A stretch of DNA of 43,432 nucleotides from the NCBI GenBank assembly GCA_016788065.1, contig JAEUTI010000011.1, positions 1 through 43,432 of the forward strand, given 5' to 3'. The notes beneath the pieces are model-generated. The model saw only the letters and a program-made list of their open reading frames with translations, was not told the DNA's origin and searched no databases. The translations under genes and the position numbers were made by a program. Each line of letters begins with the position of its first letter. Position 1 is the first letter of the stretch. The DNA is from Bacteroidia bacterium. Its GTDB lineage: Bacteria > Bacteroidota > Bacteroidia > AKYH767-A > OLB10. Positions 7,138-16,079 of this stretch are shown piece by piece.

Positions 7138-10074
7138 TTAATGAGGCAACGGGCTAGAATTGGAAGCTAACCGGTACATTTTAGGAGTTAATTGGAGCCT
7201 GATCCGGGTGCCGGGACTGGCATTTTCGATGGTAAAAAAGGCATTTGATGAAGGGTCGAGTAGTTGAAGGCGTTCCTGAATGAGCTTCATACCTTTCGAC
7301 TGGTGGCCATTTTTCTTTTCTTTTAAAGGCAATTCGACGCCTACGCCATTGTCGATAATTTCAATCACTACTGTACCATCGGCCATTTTGCGGAAATTGA
7401 GAATAACCTGACCATTTTTTTCCGAGGGCATAATTCCGTGCCAAATGGCATTCTCGACAAAGGGCTGGATGATCATATTCGGAATTTCGATTTCGGTTAG
7501 ACCATTTTCCCGATCCAGATTAATTTTCCACTGGAGCTTATCGCCGAAGCGCATTTGTTCGAGACTCAGGTAATATTCCAGGCGATTAATTTCTTCCTGA
7601 ACGGGAATAAAACTTTTATCGGCAGCATTGAGGTGCATCCGCATGAGTCGGGAAAATTTCGCGAGATAATCGTTGGCCTCTTCGGGCTGATGTGAATTGA
7701 TGAAATGTTGAATGCTGTTTAAGGAATTAAAAACAAAGTGCGGATTCAGGTTTCCTGCTAAAGCTTTTTGCTGCAGCTCAACTAATTTTTGTTCGATGCG
7801 GTTTTTTTCGAGTTGTTTTTTTTCAGCCAGACTGATCTGTTTTTTGATAAAAAAGAAAACGATGAAAAGAAATCCTGCGAAGGTTAATAAATAGAACCAC
7901 CAGGTGCGATAGAATGGAGGTGCAATTTGAAGAGATATAGTTTTTTCCGGTCCCCATTTCCCATTCGATATTCCTGCTCTTACTTTAATCAGGTAAGTAC
8001 CGTAGCCTGCAGCTGCAAACTCTATCTTCCCCTGCGACAAAGTGACCCACGGCTCGTCGTTTAATTGATATTGATATTGAATTCTCGAAGCATTTGCAAA
8101 ATAAAATGCACTCAATTTTATTGATAAAGTATGACCACCGAAAGGTACCTCCATGTTTTCGTGTGCATGAATTTGCCGGTCGCCATACCAGATCTGAATA
8201 TCATTTATTGGAATCGTTGTATTGGCAATATTTCGGATGGCATCCGGATTCATCTCCATGAAACCTTCAGAAGAAGCTATCCATATTTTATTCGTCTTTT
8301 GATCGTAATATATATCGTTTATGGTTTCTGAAAGCAATCCATCATCCGGCTTCAGCCAGATACTTTCGTTATTAATATGATATAGCAATCCGGTTCCTGT
8401 ACCAGCAAGGTATTCGTTTTCATTAAAAAACAGCAGGCAGGAAGGCTTTTTAAGTTCTGTAAATGATTTTACTTTAGCATAAGGAGGTGTTTGCTGCATG
8501 GTCAATAAATAAAATCCTTTTGCAGAAAGCAGCGCTGCTGTTGAATCATTGATCCAGTTCAGATCGGCAATATCAGTGTTTTGGAATTCGCCTTCGGGAA
8601 ACCATTTTCGTTTTTCACGATCTATAATACATAGACCCTGCTGACCGGCAATCCATAGGTTTTCATTCTTGTCGATGCTTACATCTCTGATGCGTACATC
8701 TGCTGCATTTTGCGCTTCGAAAATGTCAGTCAATTCACCAGCAGGCAAAAAAGTATTCTTATCATTTAGCTGTACATTATTATTCCAGCCTCCCGAATAT
8801 ATGAATTGTTTACCTGTAAATATAGTATTGCAGACCAAGTAATGAACTTTAAATGGAGTGCCGTTAATGTTGAGTTCATCGGATAGTTTTCCATTCAGCC
8901 TTTGTTCAGATGTTGCTACCAGTAAGGTGGAACTATCTATTACAGCCAGATCTTTGACAAATTCAAAATAATCGGGGAAAAATTTAACAGAAGTTGAAGT
9001 GTTTAACGATTGATCGAGAGTAACCAGTCCGTCATTGGTACCAAAAATCATCCATTTTTCATCAGGTTGAATGATGGCATGAATTGAAGTGTTCTGGAAA
9101 TCTGGTGTTTCCGGATACATCCGCATATCGATGTTGGCAAAAAGAAAAATCCCTTTTCCCAGAATGGAAACCCAAATATTTCCAGCGCGATCACTGTATA
9201 TGGTTGCAATCGTACCTTTATTCAGCCCCATTTTTTCGGATACATTCACTACATTATTTCCATTGATCATGAACAGATCATTATTCCCCCAAACGCTGAA
9301 CCAAATGTTATTGCGTTTATCACGAAGCAGATTAAAAATGCGTGATGAGGTATTTTTGAAAAGTTGTTTAACAACTGAAATTTTATTATTTCGCAAGGAG
9401 TAAATAGCATTTTCACCTGCGATTAATATTGAGCCATCCTGTTCTTCAAATAGGGAAAATGCTGAAATGTCCCTGAAGCCTTCAATAGCTATTTTGTGCA
9501 ATTTATTATTCTCTAATCGATACAAACCTTTACTCGTGCCGATTATAAATTCTCCATTTTGAGTTTTAATGATATCTACAGGCGCATTATTTTCAGGAAC
9601 AGGAATAATATTTGATGTACTATCTTTTAAGTTTAATGTTTCCAGCAAATTAAACGGATGAATGGAATGAATCTTATTTCCGTGTAGCTGCAATTCGCTA
9701 CACATTCTCATAGGTGTTTTGTTGATTTTTGATGTCGACCCCGATTCATAATTAAAGAGAAAAATTCCTTCGCTTCTTGTTCCAATGTACATGTGAGCCG
9801 AATCTCTTTCGGTCAGTGAAGTAATGATGGTGGAAATACCTAGTTCTTCCTGACTGTAATTGGTGAAATTGATTCCATCAAATTTACTCAGTCCGTTTTC
9901 GGTTCCAAACCACATGAATCCTTTGTGATCCTGCATGATACTGTACACGGATGAATTTACCAAACCCTGTTTGGAAGAGTAATGGCTATACGGATAAATC
10001 TGTGCTGAACCGGGATGGTTTATCAGGTTAAGCACAAACAACAAAAGCAAAATAACAGTATTTTTCATCCTCAC
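7138..10074 (-). CDS. Two-component propeller sensor histidine kinase (LytS-like)
   Basis: A 978-aa inner-membrane sensor. In order: a signal peptide (residues 1-24); two-component propeller repeats such as YSIMQDHKGFMWFGTENGLSKF (about 30-620); a Y_Y_Y domain (about 640-715); one transmembrane helix (FYLLTFAGFLFIVFFFI, about 725-745); then a His_kinase domain with LNPHFVFNSLNSIQHFI, whose H near residue 778 is the phosphorylation site; then an ATPase with N-box NMIIQPFVENAIWHG and G-box DNGVGVE. This class pairs with LytTR regulators, and one is encoded 14 bp upstream in the same operon. The ligand is unknown; the large periplasmic propeller would be the sensor. Confidence 0.92.
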   Translation of the reverse strand: MRMKNTVILLLLFVLNLINHPGSAQIYPYSHYSSKQGLVNSSVYSIMQDHKGFMWFGTENGLSKFDGINFTNYSQEELGISTIITSLTERDSAHMYIGTRSEGIFLFNYESGSTSKINKTPMRMCSELQLHGNKIHSIHPFNLLETLNLKDSTSNIIPVPENNAPVDIIKTQNGEFIIGTSKGLYRLENNKLHKIAIEGFRDISAFSLFEEQDGSILIAGENAIYSLRNNKISVVKQLFKNTSSRIFNLLRDKRNNIWFSVWGNNDLFMINGNNVVNVSEKMGLNKGTIATIYSDRAGNIWVSILGKGIFLFANIDMRMYPETPDFQNTSIHAIIQPDEKWMIFGTNDGLVTLDQSLNTSTSVKFFPDYFEFVKDLAVIDSSTLLVATSEQRLNGKLSDELNINGTPFKVHYLVCNTIFTGKQFIYSGGWNNNVQLNDKNTFLPAGELTDIFEAQNAADVRIRDVSIDKNENLWIAGQQGLCIIDREKRKWFPEGEFQNTDIADLNWINDSTAALLSAKGFYLLTMQQTPPYAKVKSFTELKKPSCLLFFNENEYLAGTGTGLLYHINNESIWLKPDDGLLSETINDIYYDQKTNKIWIASSEGFMEMNPDAIRNIANTTIPINDIQIWYGDRQIHAHENMEVPFGGHTLSIKLSAFYFANASRIQYQYQLNDEPWVTLSQGKIEFAAAGYGTYLIKVRAGISNGKWGPEKTISLQIAPPFYRTWWFYLLTFAGFLFIVFFFIKKQISLAEKKQLEKNRIEQKLVELQQKALAGNLNPHFVFNSLNSIQHFINSHQPEEANDYLAKFSRLMRMHLNAADKSFIPVQEEINRLEYYLSLEQMRFGDKLQWKINLDRENGLTEIEIPNMIIQPFVENAIWHGIMPSEKNGQVILNFRKMADGTVVIEIIDNGVGVELPLKEKKNGHQSKGMKLIQERLQLLDPSSNAFFTIENASPGTRIRLQLTPKMYRLASNSSPLPH

Positions 10075-10088
10075 AGCAGTGGTACCGT

Positions 10089-10826
10089 TCAGGGACGGAT
10101 CATGAGTGAAAATTTCTTCAGGGCATCAAAGAAAACCGAATTTTTTCGTTTCGACACCGGAACTTTGTAGCCATCCTGTAAAGTCACCAGTCCGCCATCT
10201 TCATTCGAAAATTCTTTCAGAAAATGAATGTTGATCATGTATGACTTATGTGTTCTGATAAATACATCGGCAGGTAAAACGCGTTCAAAATCTTTTAAAG
10301 GTTTTGAAATCAGATATTGTTTTCCTTCTCTGGTATAAACGCGGGTGTAATTATCGTCGGCGTGTAAGCGCACAAGATTGGCAATTTCTTCAATAGCAAA
10401 ACCATTCGAATGAGCCAGAGCAATTTTGCTTGCTGCTTCCGTATTTCCTTTTTTTCTGTTTTCGAAAAAAGTAGCAATTTTTCCAGTCGCTTGTTGCAGT
10501 TCTTTGATACTAATGGGTTTCAGAACGTAATCGAGTACGCCTGCTTTCAGTGCCTGAATGCCAAAATCGATGGATGCAGAGACAAAAATCACAGCAAATT
10601 TTCTGTTGGGGAAATGATCCAATAAATCGAATCCATTGTATTGTGGCATCAGAATATCGAGAAAAACAACATCAGGATTCAGCTGATCGATCAATCCTTT
10701 TGCTTCAACAACAGAAGCTGCTTCGCCGGCGATTGAAATTTCCGGACAGTAATTTGTAAGCATGGAACGGAGATTATCTCTGCCATGTTTTTCATCATCA
10801 ACCAAAAGTGCTTTAAATTTACTCAT
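10089..10826 (-). CDS. LytTR-family response regulator
   Basis: A 245-aa cytoplasmic regulator. The receiver domain (1-115) has acidic pair D10-D11, phosphoacceptor D57 in VVFLDILMP, S83 in VIFVSAS and K103 in VLKPIS. The LytTR DNA-binding domain (about 145-240) is shown by YLISKPLKDFERVL, FIRTHKSYMINI and PVSKRKN. It is the first gene of a two-gene operon; the kinase follows after 14 bp. The upstream region shared with the M28 peptidase (10827-11035) is AT-rich and holds only a weak minus-strand match to the promoter consensus (AAATTTTG). Its targets cannot be named, though the divergent peptidase gene is a candidate by proximity only. Confidence 0.93.
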   Translation of the reverse strand: MSKFKALLVDDEKHGRDNLRSMLTNYCPEISIAGEAASVVEAKGLIDQLNPDVVFLDILMPQYNGFDLLDHFPNRKFAVIFVSASIDFGIQALKAGVLDYVLKPISIKELQQATGKIATFFENRKKGNTEAASKIALAHSNGFAIEEIANLVRLHADDNYTRVYTREGKQYLISKPLKDFERVLPADVFIRTHKSYMINIHFLKEFSNEDGGLVTLQDGYKVPVSKRKNSVFFDALKKFSLMIRP

Positions 10827-10986
10827 TTCAAAATTTTTTAACTGTTAAAATCAGATATCCCGGAAAACGGGCAAAAAGTTGTCGAAATATAGTTAAAATG
10901 ATCATTTCCACTGCAAAATAGTCCTTTTTTTATGATAATTGTACTTTTTTGGTCATTTTAAAGGGCATATATGGGTAGGTCATAGA

Positions 10987-11015
10987 TTGAAGCGAACTAA
11001 AAATATGTAATTTTG
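10987..11015 (+). promoter_or_regulatory. Promoter of the M28 peptidase-gpsA operon
   Basis: TTG at 10987-10989 and TAATTTTG at 11008-11015, separated by 18 bases, form a good Bacteroidota promoter. The ATG follows 20 bases after the element. Confidence 0.65.
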
Positions 11016-11035
11016 CACCTGTAAAAAAATAAAGA

Positions 11036-12715
11036 ATGCGCCACTTAATCTATTCCAAATCAATGCTGGCGGCCATCATGTGGGTCGGTTCAGTTTACTC
11101 TTCCGTTGCACAGGTACTTTCTCCTGACACCCTACTGTTGAAGCAACATATTACAATTCTGTCTGATGATAAAATGGAAGGCAGAGAGACGGGTACTGCG
11201 GGAGAAAAGATGGCTTATGAGTACCTGTCGGCTGAATTTCGAAAAGTTGGTTTATTGCCAAAGGGTAGTGCCGGTTACATTCAACCATTTCCATTTAATG
11301 CCGGTTCCTATATGGGCTCCGGGAATACTTTGCGGATTAAGAAGCAATCGTTCGTTGCGGGAGAACAATTTTATCCGTTAGCCTATTCTGCCAACAAAAC
11401 ATTTTCAGGAGAAATTGTGCATGTGAAGCATGGTGTGTGTGCTCCGGGAATGGATGATTATGAAGGAATGGAAAATCTTAGCGGAAAAGTGTTTGTGATG
11501 GAAATTGGTTATCCGGAAGGAATTGATCCACATTCAAAACTTGCAGAGTATGCTGATTTAAGAACACGAATAGATTCTGCTGCTGCAAAAGGAGCTGTGG
11601 CTGTGATTTTCATCAATTCGGATAAAGACACTGAAAATCCATCGAAAAAGTATTCGAACCGGATTACTCCAACTACATTGCCTGTAATTTTTGCAAACGG
11701 TGATGTTGCCAAAGCAATGATTGATACCAAGCGTGTTTTGGTAACAGGTGTAACGGAAATTCTTAAAAAAGAAAAAACAGGACACAATGTTTTAGGATAT
11801 ATCGATAACAGTGCCAAGCAAACTGTAGTTATTGGAGCACACTACGATCACCTTGGATATGGTGAAGAAGGATCGCTTTATCGTGGTGAACGTGCAATTC
11901 ACAATGGTGCCGATGACAATGCAAGTGGTACAGCAGGTTTGATAGAGCTGGCACGAATTCTTAAAGCATCCAATTACAAATCGAATAATTATTTATTCAT
12001 CGCCTTTTCCGGTGAAGAAATGGGATTGCTTGGTTCCAACCATCTGGTGAAACATTTTCCGATGCCAGTGGAACAGGTAAACTATATGCTGAATATGGAT
12101 ATGATAGGAAGATTAAAACCTTCAGATCCTGTTCTGATCATTAATGGTGCCGGAACTTCTCCTGAATGGAATCCTGCAATTTCAGCTATTGTTATTGATG
12201 GTGTGAAGCCTAAAACCACTGAGTCGGGAGTAGGACCAAGTGATCATACTTCTTTTTATCTGAAAGATATTCCGGTGCTGCATTTCTTCTCCGGTACCCA
12301 TGATGATTACCACAAGCCCAGTGATGATGAGCATAAAATTAATTATGCGGGGCAGCAAAAAATTATGGAGTTCATGCTGCAGATTATTGCTAAACTCGAC
12401 ACTAAAGGCGAAATCGCATTTACTAAAACCAATGATTCTGCTAATGAAGATGCACCTCGTTTTAAAGTAACTTTAGGTGTGGTGCCCGATTATGGTTTCG
12501 ATGGCGAAGGAATGCGCATTGATGGCGTGAGTGATGGTAAGCCTGCACAAAAAGCAGGTCTGAAAGCAGGCGATATCGTGATGCAAATTGGAGATCATAA
12601 AGTTGTGGATATGATGAGCTACATGAAAGCACTTGGTAAATTTGCTAAAGGTGACAAGACTACTGTGAAAGTTAAACGTGGTGATCAGTTGCTGGATCAG
12701 GCAATTGAATTTTAA
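11036..12715 (+). CDS. Secreted M28 zinc aminopeptidase with PA and PDZ domains
   Basis: A 559-aa exported peptidase. Residues 1-26 are a signal peptide ending VYSSVAQ. A protease-associated insert covers about 100-240. The M28 zinc site is visible in GAHYDHLGYG (first His near 268), NGADDNASG, FSGEEMGLLG (catalytic and metal Glu pair near 327-328), MLNMDMIGR (Asp) and DDYHKPSDD (His near 427). A C-terminal PDZ domain (about 465-559) has DGKPAQKAGLKAGDIVMQIG. All metal ligands of the family are present, so activity is expected on peptide N-termini in the periplasm or outside. It has its own promoter, and gpsA follows 23 bp downstream. The ATG is supported by the signal peptide. Confidence 0.93.
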   Translation: MRHLIYSKSMLAAIMWVGSVYSSVAQVLSPDTLLLKQHITILSDDKMEGRETGTAGEKMAYEYLSAEFRKVGLLPKGSAGYIQPFPFNAGSYMGSGNTLRIKKQSFVAGEQFYPLAYSANKTFSGEIVHVKHGVCAPGMDDYEGMENLSGKVFVMEIGYPEGIDPHSKLAEYADLRTRIDSAAAKGAVAVIFINSDKDTENPSKKYSNRITPTTLPVIFANGDVAKAMIDTKRVLVTGVTEILKKEKTGHNVLGYIDNSAKQTVVIGAHYDHLGYGEEGSLYRGERAIHNGADDNASGTAGLIELARILKASNYKSNNYLFIAFSGEEMGLLGSNHLVKHFPMPVEQVNYMLNMDMIGRLKPSDPVLIINGAGTSPEWNPAISAIVIDGVKPKTTESGVGPSDHTSFYLKDIPVLHFFSGTHDDYHKPSDDEHKINYAGQQKIMEFMLQIIAKLDTKGEIAFTKTNDSANEDAPRFKVTLGVVPDYGFDGEGMRIDGVSDGKPAQKAGLKAGDIVMQIGDHKVVDMMSYMKALGKFAKGDKTTVKVKRGDQLLDQAIEF

Positions 12716-12738
12716 TAGCAGATAATTTAAAAGCCACT

Positions 12739-13734
12739 ATGAACACTGGTAGAATAGCCGTAATAGGAGGAGGTAGCTGGGCTACTGCTATAATCAAAAT
12801 TCTTTCTGTTAATTGTGACCAGATTTCCTGGTGGCTGAGAAGTGAAGATGCCGTAAACTTTATTAAGACACATCATCACAATCCGGTTTATCTGAGTGAT
12901 GTTGTTATCGATACCAATAAAGTTCATCCAACCAGTTCACTCGATGAAGCTGTGGCAGATGCAACAATTGTTATACTTGCAGTTCCTTCGGCATTTCTGA
13001 AAGATGTTCTGAAAGATGTTTCTGATTCTATTTTCGCCAATAAAATAGTTTTTTCAGCAATCAAAGGGATTGTACCTGATGATTTATTAATCGTTGGTGA
13101 GTTTCTACACCGCCGTTTTCAGATTCCGATTTCTCATATCGGTGTGATCACCGGACCATGTCATGCCGAAGAAGTAGCACTCGAGAAATTAAGTTATCTC
13201 ACGGTTGCATGTAACGAAACAAAACATGCAGCGCTGTTAGCAGGATTGATGAATGGAAGATATATCAAGACCATTGTCTCAGACGATATTTATGGTACAG
13301 AATATTCCGCAGTCATCAAAAATATTATTGCAATTGCAAGTGGTGTTTGCCATGGTTTGGGGTACGGCGACAATTTTCAGGCGGTATTAATCTCGAATGC
13401 TATTCAGGAAATAAAACGTTTTCTGGATGCCGTTTCACCAATCAGCCGCGATATTAATGATTCTGCTTACCTGGGTGATTTGTTAGTGACTGCATATAGT
13501 CAGTTTAGCCGCAACCGAACATTCGGAAGTATGGTTGGGAAAGGTTACTCTGTTAAGTCGGCGCAACTTGAAATGAATATGATCGCCGAAGGATATTATG
13601 CAGTAAAATGTATTCATGAACTGAATAAAAAGCATGGTGTTGATCTTCCGGTTTGCAATGCAGTTTACAAAATTTTGTATGAGCAAGCATCACCGAAGAA
13701 CGAGATGAAATTGTTGTCGGATAGGTTGCGGTGA
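12739..13734 (+). CDS. gpsA: Glycerol-3-phosphate dehydrogenase [NAD(P)+]
   Basis: A 331-aa cytoplasmic enzyme that reduces dihydroxyacetone phosphate to sn-glycerol-3-phosphate for phospholipid synthesis. The N-terminal Rossmann motif is IAVIGGGSWATAI (residues 5-17). VILAVPSAFLKDVL, AIKGI, ITGPCHAEEVA and the C-terminal catalytic helix region EYSAVIKNIIAIASGVCHGLGYGDN, whose lysine is the active-site base, are standard. Length is normal. It is the second gene of the M28 operon. The stop codon lies against a tandem array of 14-bp repeats, whose first unit starts 2 bases later, so any terminator was displaced or lost. Confidence 0.95.
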   Translation: MNTGRIAVIGGGSWATAIIKILSVNCDQISWWLRSEDAVNFIKTHHHNPVYLSDVVIDTNKVHPTSSLDEAVADATIVILAVPSAFLKDVLKDVSDSIFANKIVFSAIKGIVPDDLLIVGEFLHRRFQIPISHIGVITGPCHAEEVALEKLSYLTVACNETKHAALLAGLMNGRYIKTIVSDDIYGTEYSAVIKNIIAIASGVCHGLGYGDNFQAVLISNAIQEIKRFLDAVSPISRDINDSAYLGDLLVTAYSQFSRNRTFGSMVGKGYSVKSAQLEMNMIAEGYYAVKCIHELNKKHGVDLPVCNAVYKILYEQASPKNEMKLLSDRLR

Positions 13735-13735
13735 A

Positions 13736-13875
13736 CAATTATCAGTGAGCAGTTATCAGTGAACAGTTATCAGTGAACAGTTATCAGTGAACAGTTATCA
13801 GTGAACAGTTACCAGTGAGCAGTTATCAGTGAACAGTTATCAGTGAGCAGTTATCAGTGAACAGTTGCCAGTGCT
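13736..13875. repeat. Tandem array of ten 14-bp units
   Basis: Ten head-to-tail copies of CAGTTATCAGTGAA starting at 13736 and then every 14 bases to 13862, with scattered single-base changes (GAA to GAG, TTATC to TTACC or TTGCC). The period is not a multiple of three and no frame across it is coding. The last copy is the most decayed. Similar CAGTTATCAGTGAA strings recur between genes in unrelated bacterial genomes, from memory. It begins two bases after the gpsA stop. Confidence 0.95.
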
Positions 13876-14369
13876 GCTCTGGTCGTAACCGAAGGGTGAC
13901 AAATCGGGTGTGTGGGTAAAAAAATGTGACTGCTTTAAATGTGCTGATGCTCCGCCCTGAGCGAAGCCGAATGGGTGCTAATTTGCTAATGTGCTGATGC
14001 TTGCCCTGAGCGAAGACGATGGGTTGAAGGCTGATGATGGGTATTCCTGAGTAAAAAAAATAAAACTGCACTTTGTTAAAAGTTAAATGTTGTAAGTTGC
14101 AAGCCTCCCCTGAGCTACGTCGAGGTTTTAAAAGTTGCAGCTTTTGGCAGAATGAATTTCTGTTTTTCAAATTTGATTTATAATGGGGCTGCTAAAGTTG
14201 AAGGATCCCTAAGTTAAGATGCTTTTATTGAATATCATTTAACAAGAATTGAATTGTGAATGTTGGCATTTCAAACCAAGTCAACCATTTTCAGACTAGG
14301 TCAATTTAAATTTTATCATCTATAAATCCTAAATTCTTAATTCTTCTTCTTTTTTCGTATTTTAGCCTG
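13876..14369. other. Repeat-rich intergenic region
   Basis: Nearly 500 bases without a gene. Besides the REP-like units annotated separately, AATGTGCTGATGCT occurs twice (13938-13951 and 13989-14002). From 14170 to 14369 the sequence is AT-rich and unstructured. TATTTTAG at 14358-14365, one base off the promoter consensus, is the only promoter candidate for the secreted protein that starts at 14370. Confidence 0.5.
13955..14125. repeat. REP-like elements (CCCTGAGCGAAG...GGG)
   Basis: Three imperfect copies of a short palindromic element: CCCTGAGCGAAG through GGG at 13955-13975, again at 14004-14023, and a diverged CCCCTGAGCTACGTCGAGG at 14107-14125. The arms CCC/GGG and the GAGCGAAG core resemble the intergenic REP sequences that are frequent in Bacteroidota genomes. 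They sit between the 14-bp tandem array and the T9SS cargo gene. Function is unknown; they may fold in RNA or be substrates of a REP-associated transposase encoded elsewhere. Confidence 0.65.
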
Positions 14370-15899
14370 ATGAAGTTATGCCCGGCAGGTCTCCTTATCA
14401 TTGTTCTCAGCATCATCTCTTGCGGGGTGCAGGCCCAAAAACGGGGTAACGTTTGGTGCTTTGGTCATGAAGCAGCCATTAATTTTAATAGTGGATTTCC
14501 AGTTGCAGATTCATCTTCTGTGATCAGTCGTGGAAGCTGTGCAAGTATTTGTGATTCGTTGGGTTCACTTTTATTTTATGTCAGTAATGATACTGTCTCA
14601 GTGACAACGACTCAGCTAAATGGAGGGAAAATATATGGGAAGGATCATCAATTAATATCAGGTGGAGACTCTATAAATTCTCAAGGTTGGTATTATGAGT
14701 TGATTATTATTCCAGCGCCAAATTCAAATGACCTTTATTATGTTTTTTCAATCGGTGTTACTGCATTTTATGGAATTTACTATTCAGTTATAGACATGAG
14801 CTTAAATGGAGGATTCGGAGAAGTGACACAAAAAAATGTTCAATTGCAGAATTTTGCGAATGTAGATTGTCTTACTGCTATCAAACATGGGAATGGTCGT
14901 GATTGGTGGATTGTATTTCGGCAATACAATCAGTTGGGAAGTAATAATTTATATTACCGATATTTAATATCACCCAATGGAATTAGTAACGTTTATGTTC
15001 AAACAATTGGGTCTTCCAATTCAACAAATAGTGGAAATATAACTTTCAACTCAACAGGAGTGAACATGATGTTTACCAATTTAATGGGTCAAATGGAATA
15101 TTTTGACTTTGATCGTTGCAATGGCATTTTATCGAACCCACGAACTATATTTCCAGAACAGTCAGCACCCTTCACTAGATTATTTTGGGATGGGCAGTTC
15201 TCGCCATCAGGCAATTTATTTTATACAACTTTGATTTCTTTGCCTGGTGTAACAGACAGTTGCTTTTTGATTCAGTATAACCTAAATGCATCTAATATAG
15301 CTATGAGTGCAGATACACTAGAAATTGGTTTATTAATGAATAATATGAGTCATTTAAAACTCGGTCCAGATAATAAAATATACTTGAGTAGTGTGTATAA
15401 CAATTTACAAACTATATCTTATCCTTATCCGGATACAGTTTATTCAATTTACAATTCTTATTTAGGCGTCATAAATTCTCCCGATAACATTGGCGCGGCG
15501 TGTGACTTTCAACCCTACTCATTTTATTTAGGCGGTAAACGCACCTATTACGGCCTCCCCAACAACCCCGATTACGACTTACCGGCCCTTGCAGGCAGTT
15601 CTTGTGATACGTTGGTATCGCAAAATGAGTTGGCAGGGGCAGCGGCAGTAGGTAGTCTTCATGTATACTACCACCCGGCATGGGAAAAAGCTTTTATAAA
15701 TGCTTCTAATTTGAAAGGCAAAACCGGCAAGTTGTTGGTATATGATATGCAAGGGAAAGTTGTTCATTCGGAGCCGTTGCGGATACAGAATGGGTACTAT
15801 ACAATGGATTTGTCGATGGCGGGTTATGCTAATGGAATGTATTTGGTTACGATTCAGACTGAAAAAGAACAATTAACCAAAAAGTTGATGATTGATTAA
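14370..15899 (+). CDS. Secreted protein with T9SS type A sorting domain
   Basis: A 509-aa extracellular protein. A signal peptide covers residues 1-22 (hydrophobic LLIIVLSIISCGVQAQ). The middle is beta-rich with WD40/propeller-like strands (for example LKLGPDNKIYLSS and GNLFYTTLIS). Residues about 430-509 form a type IX secretion C-terminal domain: GKTGKLLVYDMQGKVVHSE, then MDLSMAGYANGMYLVTIQTEKEQ ending KKLMID. It would be carried through the outer membrane by the Por machinery and anchored or released. IISC could be read as a lipobox, but VQAQ is a normal signal peptidase I site and cargo with this tail is usually not lipidated. Base composition changes sharply near 15475. The substrate or ligand is unknown. 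Confidence 0.82.
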   Translation: MKLCPAGLLIIVLSIISCGVQAQKRGNVWCFGHEAAINFNSGFPVADSSSVISRGSCASICDSLGSLLFYVSNDTVSVTTTQLNGGKIYGKDHQLISGGDSINSQGWYYELIIIPAPNSNDLYYVFSIGVTAFYGIYYSVIDMSLNGGFGEVTQKNVQLQNFANVDCLTAIKHGNGRDWWIVFRQYNQLGSNNLYYRYLISPNGISNVYVQTIGSSNSTNSGNITFNSTGVNMMFTNLMGQMEYFDFDRCNGILSNPRTIFPEQSAPFTRLFWDGQFSPSGNLFYTTLISLPGVTDSCFLIQYNLNASNIAMSADTLEIGLLMNNMSHLKLGPDNKIYLSSVYNNLQTISYPYPDTVYSIYNSYLGVINSPDNIGAACDFQPYSFYLGGKRTYYGLPNNPDYDLPALAGSSCDTLVSQNELAGAAAVGSLHVYYHPAWEKAFINASNLKGKTGKLLVYDMQGKVVHSEPLRIQNGYYTMDLSMAGYANGMYLVTIQTEKEQLTKKLMID

Positions 15900-16079
15900 A
15901 TTGATGATTTGATTATTATTAGTTTGAATTTTTCTGCTCAGCAATTTGAATTATCCTTAAAAAATGTTTGTTGCTGAATTAAAAGTGATAAACACAAAAT
16001 TAATAATTAAGAACTGGTACTTGCCTCGATACTGTAAATTTTATTTGATATCTCCTCCTTTCCCCAAAAATCCTTCCCA

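Noticed and set aside
13826-14170. 114-codon minus-strand frame in the repeat region
   Set aside because: It is built from the tandem and REP-like repeats and has no domain.
14370-14435. Lipoprotein reading of the T9SS cargo (IISC as lipobox)
   Set aside because: VQAQ offers a normal signal peptidase I site and a C-terminal T9SS domain is present; lipidation remains only a minor possibility.
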